From the NCBI GenBank assembly GCA_030268105.1, contig BSDZ01000019.1, forward strand, positions 3,039,501 to 3,103,500: DNA of 64,000 nt, written 5' to 3'. Below, piece after piece: positions 58,191-64,000 of the stretch. The stretch's first letter is position 1. Each line of letters starts with the position of its first letter. The notes below the pieces were generated by a model, which was not told where the DNA came from, did not search any database, and saw only the letters and a program-made list of their open reading frames with translations. Made by a program: the position numbers and the translations under genes. This DNA comes from Volvox africanus (Eukaryota; Chlorophyta; Chlorophyceae; Chlamydomonadales; Volvocaceae).

Positions 58191-60752
58191 CTTCCTTCCT
58201 ACCTCCCTCCCTCCCTGCCTCCATCCCTCCTTTCATTTCTCCCTCCCTCCCTCCTTTTCTCCCTCCCTCCCCGCTTTCATCCCTCCCTGCCTCTCTCCCT
58301 CCCTCGCTCCGTCCCTCCCTCCCTGCCTCCCTCCCACTTTCCTTCCCTCCTTCCCTGCCTCTATCCCTTCCTCACTCTGTTACTTGCTCCCTCCCTCCCT
58401 TCCTCCCTTCCCACCTTTTTCTCTCCCTCCCTCCCTTCCCATCTAACTATCTGACTCTATCCCTTCCAGCCTCCCTTCCTCCCTCCCTTCCTCCTTCCCT
58501 GCCTCCCCCGCTCCCTCCCTGGCTTCCTACTTACCTCCGTGCCTTCCTCCCTCCCTTCCTTCCTGCCTCCCTCCCTCCCTGCCTCCATCCCTCCTTTCAT
58601 TTCTCCCTCCCTCCCTCCTTTTCTCCCTCCCTCCCCGCTTTCATCCCTCCCTGCCTCCCTCCCTCCCTGCCTCCCTCCCTCCCTCCCTTCCTCCCTCCCT
58701 CCCCGCCTTCCTAACTCCCTCCCTGCCTTCATCCCTCCGTCCCTCCCTGCCACGTTCCTTCTCTCCTTCCCTGCCTCTATCCCTTCCTCACTCTCTTCCT
58801 TGCTCCCTCCCTCCCTCCCTACCTGCCTCTCTCTTTTCTACCTCCCTGCCACTGTCCCTCCCTCCCTTGCTCCCTCCCTCTCTCCCTCCCTCCCTGCGTG
58901 CCTCTCTCCCTGCCTCGCTCCCTCCCTCCCCACCTTCCTCTTGCCCTCCCTCCCTTCCCATCGACCTTTCTGACTCTATCCCTTCCAGCTTCCCTCCCTC
59001 TCTCCCTCCCTTCCTGCCTTCCTCCCTGCCTCCCTCCCTGCCTCCCTCCCTTCGTCCCTCCCTCCGTTCCTCCCTCCGTCCCTGCCTCCCTCCCTCCCTT
59101 CCTCCCTACCTCCCTTCCTACCTGCCTCCCTCCCTCCCTGCCTCCCTCCTTTCTACCTCCCTGCCACTGTCCCTCCCTCCCTTCCTCCCTCTCTCCCTGC
59201 CTTCTTCCCTCCCTCCCTTCCTGTCTCCCTCCCTCCCTCCCTCCCTGCCTCTCTCCCTCCCTCCCTCCCTCCCTCCCTCCCTGCCTCTCTCCCTTCGACC
59301 CTCCCTGCCTCCCTCCCACTTTCTTTCTTTCCTTCCCTGCCTCCCTCCCTCCCTGCCTCCCTCCTTTCTACCTCCCTGCCACTGTCCCTCCCTCCCTTCC
59401 TCCCTCTCTCCCTCCCTCCCTCCGTGCCTCCTTCCCTGCCTCCCTCCCTCCCTCCCTGCCTCTCTCCCTTCCACCCTCCCTGCCTCCCTCCCACTTTCTT
59501 TCTCTCCTTTCCTGCCTCTATCCCTTCCTCACTCTCTTCCTCGCTCCCTCCCTCCCTCCCTCACTCCCTCCCTCCCTCCCTCCCTGCCTCCCTCCGTCCC
59601 TCCCTCCCTGCCTCCCTTCCACTTTCCTTCCCTCCTTCCCTGCCTCTATCCCTTCCTCTCTCTCTTCCTCGCTCCCTCCCTCCCTCCCTCCCTCCCCACC
59701 TTTTTCTCTCCCTCCCTCCCTTCCCATCTACCTATTTGACTCTATCCCTTCCAGCCTCCCTTCCTCCCTCCCTCCTTCCCTCCCTGCCTCCCCCGCTCCC
59801 TCCCTGCCTTCCTCACTTCCTCCCTGCCTTCCTCCCTCCCTTCCTTCCTGCCTCCCTCCCTCCCTGCCTCCATCCCTCCTTTCATTTCTCCCTCAGTCCT
59901 TTTCTCCCTCCCTGCCCGCTTTCATCCCTGCCTTCCTCCCTCCCTCCCTCCCTCCGTCCCTCCCTCCCTGCCTCCCCCTCTTCCTTGCTTCCTCCCTGCC
60001 TCCCTCCCTGCCTCTTTCCGTCCCTCCCTCCCTGCCTCCCTCGCACTTTCGTTCTCTCCTTCCCTGCCTCTATCCCTTCCTCTCTCTCTTCCTCGCTCCC
60101 TCCCTCGCTCCCTCCCTGCCTCTCTCCTTTCTACCTCCCTGCCACTTTCCCTCCCTCCCTCCCTCCCTGCCTCCCTCCGTCCCTCCCTCCCTGCCTCTTT
60201 CCCACTTTCCTTCCCTCCTTCCCTGCCTCTATCCCTTCCTCACTCTCTTCCTCGCTCCCTCCCTCCCTCCCTCCCTCCCTCCCTCCCTCCCTGCCTCTGT
60301 CCTTTTTACCTCCCTGCCACTGTCCCTCCCTCCCTTCCTCCCTCCCTCTCTCCCTCCCTCCCTCCCTGCCTCCCTCCTGCCTCCCCACTTTTTTCTCTCC
60401 CTCCCTCCCTTCCCATCTACCTATTTGACTCTATCCCTTCCAGCCTGCCTTCCTCCCGCTCTTCCACCCTCCCTTCCTCCCTCCCTCCCTCCCTCCCTGC
60501 CTCCCCCGCTCCCTCCCTGCCTTCCTCACTCCCTCCCTGCCTTCCTCCCTCCCTTCCTTCCTGCCTCCCTCCCTCCCTGCCTACATCCCTCCTTTCATTT
60601 CTCCCTCCCTCCCTCCTTTTCTCCCTCCCTCCCTGCTTTCATCCCTCCCTGCCTCCCTCCCTCCCTCCCTCCGTCCCTCCCTCCCTGCCTCCCTCCCACT
60701 TTCCTTCCCTCCTTCCCTGCCTCTATCCCTCCCTCACTCTCTTCCTCTCTCC
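58191..60752. repeat. First copy of a 3.1-kb satellite duplication
   Basis: It matches 61333 onward with an offset of 3142 bp, rising to 3248 bp after a roughly 106-bp difference near 59690/62830. Shared rare words include CCTACTTACCTCCGTGCC and CACTCTGTTACTTGC. Confidence 0.85.
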
Positions 60753-61332
60753 CTGCCTCCCTCCCTCCCTCCCCACCTTTTTCTCTCCCTTCCTCCCTTC
60801 CCATCTACCTATCTGACTCTATCCCTTCCAGCCTCCCTTCCTCCCACCCTCCCTTCCTTCCTGCCTCCCTCCCTCCCTGCCTCCCTCCCTGCCTCCCTCG
60901 CTCCCTCCCCAACTTTTTCTCTCCCACCCTCCCTTCCCATCTACCTATCTGACTCTATCCCTTCCAGGCTCCCTCCCTCCCTCCCTCCCTCCCTCCCTGC
61001 CTCCCTTCCTCCCGCTCTCCCTGCCTCCCTGCCTCCCTCGCTCCCTCCCCACCTTTTTCTCTCCCTCCCTGCCTTCCCATTAACCTATCTGACTCTATTC
61101 CTTCCAGCCTGCCTTCCTCCCGCTCTTCCTCCCTCCCTGCCTCCCTCCCTCCCTCACTCCCTCCCTTCCTGCCTCCCCCCCTCCCTCCCTGCCTTCCTCC
61201 CTCCCTCCCTCCCTCTCTCGCTCCCTTCCTGCCTCCATCCCTCCCTCCGTTCCTCCCTCCCTCCCTCCCTTTCTCCCACCCTCCCCGCCTCCCTCCCTCC
61301 CTCCGTCCCTCCCTCCCTCCCTCCCTCCCTCC

Positions 61333-64000
61333 CTTCCTTCCTACCTCCCTCCCTCCCTGCCTCCATCCCTCCTTTCATTTCTCCCTCCCTTCCTCCTTTT
61401 CTCCCTCCCTCCCCGCTTTCATCCCTCCCTGCCTCTCTCCCTCCCTCGCTCCGTCCCTCCCTCCTTGCCTCCCTCCCACTTTCCTTCCCTCCTTCCCTGC
61501 CTCTATCCCTTCCTCACTCTGTTACTTGCTCCCTCCCTCCCTTCCTCCCTCCCCACCTTTTTCTCTCCCTCCCTCCCTTCCCATCTAACTATCTGACTCT
61601 ATCCCTTCCAGCCTCCCTTCCTCCCTCCCTTCCTCCTTCCCTGCCTCCCCCGCTCCCTCCCTGGCTTCCTACTTACCTCCGTGCCTTCCTCCCTCCCTTC
61701 CTTCCTGCCTCCCTCCCTCCCTGCCTCCATCCCTCCTTTCATTTCTCCCTCCCTCCCTCCTTTTCTCCCTCCCTCCCCGCTTTCATCCCTCCCTGCCTCC
61801 CTCCCTCCCTGCCTCCCTCCCTCCCTCCCTTCCTCCCTCCCTCCCCGCCTTCCTAACTCCCTCCCTGCCTTCATCCCTCCGTCCCTCCCTGCCACGTTCC
61901 TTCTCTCCTTCCCTGCCTCTATCCCTTCCTCACTCTCTTCCTTGCTCCCTCCCTCCCTCCCTACCTGCCTCTCTCTTTTCTACCTCCCTGCCACTGTCCC
62001 TCCCTCCCTTGCTCCCTCCCTCTCTCCCTCCCTCCCTGCGTGCCTCTCTCCCTGCCTCGCTCCCTCCCTCCCCACCTTCCTCTTGCCCTCCCTCCCTTCC
62101 CATCGACCTTTCTGACTCTATCCCTTCCAGCTTCCCTCCCTCTCTCCCTCCCTTCCTGCCTCCCTCCCTGCCTCCCTCCCTGCCTCCCTCCCTTCGTCCC
62201 TCCCTCCGTTCCTCCCTCCGTCCCTGCCTCCCTCCCTCCCTTCCTCCCTCCCTCCCTTCCTACCTGCCTCCCTCCCTCCCTGCCTCCCTCCTTTCTACCT
62301 CCCTGCCACTGTCCCTCCCTCCCTTCCTCCCTCTCTCCCTGCCTTCTTCCCTCCCTCCCTTCCTGTCTCCCTCCCTCCCTCCCTCCCTGCCTCTCTCCCT
62401 CCCTCCCTCCCTCCCTCCCTCCCTGCCTCTCTCCCTTCGACCCTCCCTGCCTCCCTCCCACTTTCTTTCTTTCCTTCCCTGCCTCCCTCCCTCCCTGCCT
62501 CCCTCCTTTCTACCTCCCTGCCACTGTCCCTCCCTCCCTTCCTCCCTCTCTCCCTCCCTCCCTCCGTGCCTCCTTCCCTGCCTCCCTCCCTCCCTCCCTG
62601 CCTCTCTCCCTTCCACCCTCCCTGCCTCCCTCCCACTTTCTTTCTCTCCTTTCCTGCCTCTATCCCTTCCTCACTCTCTTCCTCGCTCCCTCCCTCCCTC
62701 CCTCACTCCCTCCCTCCCTCCCTCCCTGCCTCCCTCCGTCCCTCCCTCCCTGCCTCCCTTCCACTTTCCTTCCCTCCTTCCCTGCCTCTATCCCTTCCTC
62801 ACTCTCTTCCTCGCTCCCTCCCTCCCTCCCTCCCTCCCTCCCTCCCTCCCTGCCCCTGTGCTTTCTACCTCCCTGCCACTGTCCCTCCCTCCCTTCCTCC
62901 CTCCCTCTCTCCCTCCCTCCCTCCCTGCCTCCCTCCTGCCTCCCCACTTTTTTCTCTCCCTCCCTCCCTTCCCATCTACCTATTTGACTCTATCCCTTCC
63001 AGCCTCCCTTCCTCCCTCCCTCCCTCCCTCCCTGCCTCCCCCGCTCCCTCCCTGCCTTCCTCACTTCCTCCCTGCCTTCCTCCCTCCCTTCCTTCCTGCC
63101 TCCCTCCCTCCCTGCCTCCATCCCTCCTTTCATTTCTCCCTCCGTCCTTTTCTCCCTCCCTGCCCGCTTTCATCCCTGCCTTCCTCCCTCCCTCCCTCCC
63201 TCCGTCCCTCCCTCCCTGCCTCCCCCTCTTCCTTGCTTCCTCCCTGCCTCCCTCCCTGCCTCTTTCCGTCCCTCCCTCCCTGCCTCCCTCGCAATTTCGT
63301 TCTCTCCTTCCCTGCCTCTATCCCTTCCTCTCTCTCTTCCTCGCTCCCTCCCTCGCTCCCTCCCTGCCTCTCTCCTTTCTACCTCCCTGCCACTTTCCCT
63401 CCCTCCCTCCCTCCCTGCCTCCCTCCGTCCCTCCCTCCCTGCCTCTTTCCCACTTTCCTTCCCTCCTTCCCTGCCTCTATCCCTTCCTCACTCTCTTCCT
63501 CGCTCCCTCCCTCCCTCCCTCCCTCCCTCCCTCCCTCCCTGCCTCTGTCCTTTTTACCTCCCTGCCACTGTCCCTCCCTCCCTTCCTCCCTCCCTCTCTC
63601 CCTCCCTCCCTCCCTGCCTCCCTCCTGCCTCCCCACTTTTTTCTCTCCCTCCCTCCCTTCCCATCTACCTATTTGACTCTATCCCTTCCAGCCTGCCTTC
63701 CTCCCGCTCTTCCACCCTCCCTTCCTCCCTCCCTCCCTCCCTCCCTGCCTCCCCCGCTCCCTCCCTGCCTTCCTCACTCCCTCCCTGCCTTCCTCCCTCC
63801 CTTCCTTCCTGCCTCCCTCCCTCCCTGCCTACATCCCTCCTTTCATTTCTCCCTCCCTCCCTCCTTTTCTCCCTCCCTCCCTGCTTTCATCCCTCCCTGC
63901 CTCCCTCCCTCCCTCCCTCCGTCCCTCCCTCCCTGCCTCCCTCCCACTTTCCTTCCCTCCTTCCCTGCCTCTATCCCTCCCTCACTCTCTTCCTCTCTCC
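61333..64000. repeat. Second copy of the 3.1-kb satellite duplication, cut by window end
   Basis: It is collinear with 58191-60752, with an additional segment of about 106 bp near 62830-62935 holding CTGTGCTTTCTACCTC. It continues beyond the window. Confidence 0.85.

Larger units (their letters stand above)
39312..64000. repeat. 24.7-kb polypyrimidine satellite of degenerate CCCT units
   Basis: From 39312 to the right edge the + strand is almost entirely C and T, built from CCCT tetranucleotides with frequent CCTG and CTTC variants; the - strand is correspondingly GGGA-rich. Recurrent non-repeat words punctuate it: CATCTACCTATTTGACTC followed by TATCCCTTCCAG; CATTAACCTATCTGACTC; CTTTCTACCTCCCTGCCACT; and TCTATCCCTTCCTCACTCTC. 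Very long open frames occur in all frames because neither strand of a CCCT repeat contains a stop codon: + frames read Pro-Ser-Leu-Pro and - frames Gly-Arg-Glu-Gly. I find no gene. Confidence 0.98.

Noticed and set aside
39293..64000. Very long open frames (up to about 1390 codons) encoding Pro-Ser-Leu-Pro or Gly-Arg-Glu-Gly repeats on both strands
   Set aside because: A 4-bp repeat without stops is open in all three frames and reads the same tetrapeptide in each, so length carries no coding evidence. Frames on both strands overlap massively, and no start context, domain or splice structure supports a protein.

Overview
The window is repeat-dominated eukaryotic nuclear DNA. Evidence for this is GTAAGT-type splice donors and pyrimidine-tract acceptors, a complete Ty1/copia LTR retrotransposon, Ty3/gypsy pol remnants and very long satellite arrays, with no bacterial gene organisation. 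The organism cannot be fixed from the sequence. The style of the copia polyprotein, with a UBN2-like Gag and plant/algal-type integrase and RT motifs, makes a green alga or another plant-lineage protist a reasonable guess, but only at low confidence.

Layout. (1) Bases 1-32528 are a macrosatellite: nine almost identical head-to-tail units of 3564 bp (unit 7 is 3540 bp, unit 9 is 3561 bp) plus the start of a tenth. The array runs off the left edge. Each unit carries, in order, a GCGTTA-rich inverted-repeat region, a candidate intron-containing gene on the + strand (about unit positions 498-2168), a decayed Ty3/gypsy pol fragment on the - strand (about 2223-2700), and a palindrome-bearing spacer. 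(2) Bases 32529-37976 are a full-length, apparently very young Ty1/copia element inserted into unit 10. It has two 282-bp LTRs that I read as identical, a 5-bp target-site duplication TAGCC, and one uninterrupted 1468-codon gag-pol frame. (3) Bases 37977-39311 hold the rest of unit 10. It stops in intron 2 of the candidate gene, joins a 30-bp fossil end of another LTR of the same copia family, and continues into a longer copy of the gypsy RT than the array units carry. (4) Bases 39312-64000 are a continuous polypyrimidine satellite of degenerate CCCT tetranucleotides (GGGA on the - strand), punctuated by a few recurrent non-repetitive motifs. It has a higher-order structure: a 6.4-kb tandem duplication with traceable later indels, a regular 742-bp unit, and a 3.1-kb duplication at the right end. 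It runs off the right edge.

Function. The only certain protein-coding gene is the copia polyprotein. The array gene is a hypothesis. Several exons join in a consistent reading phase and one stretch weakly resembles a Myb/SANT-like helix, but one exon junction and one in-frame stop remain unresolved, so it may be a multiplied pseudogene. The long open frames in the pyrimidine array are arithmetic by-products of a 4-bp repeat without stop codons and are not annotated as genes.
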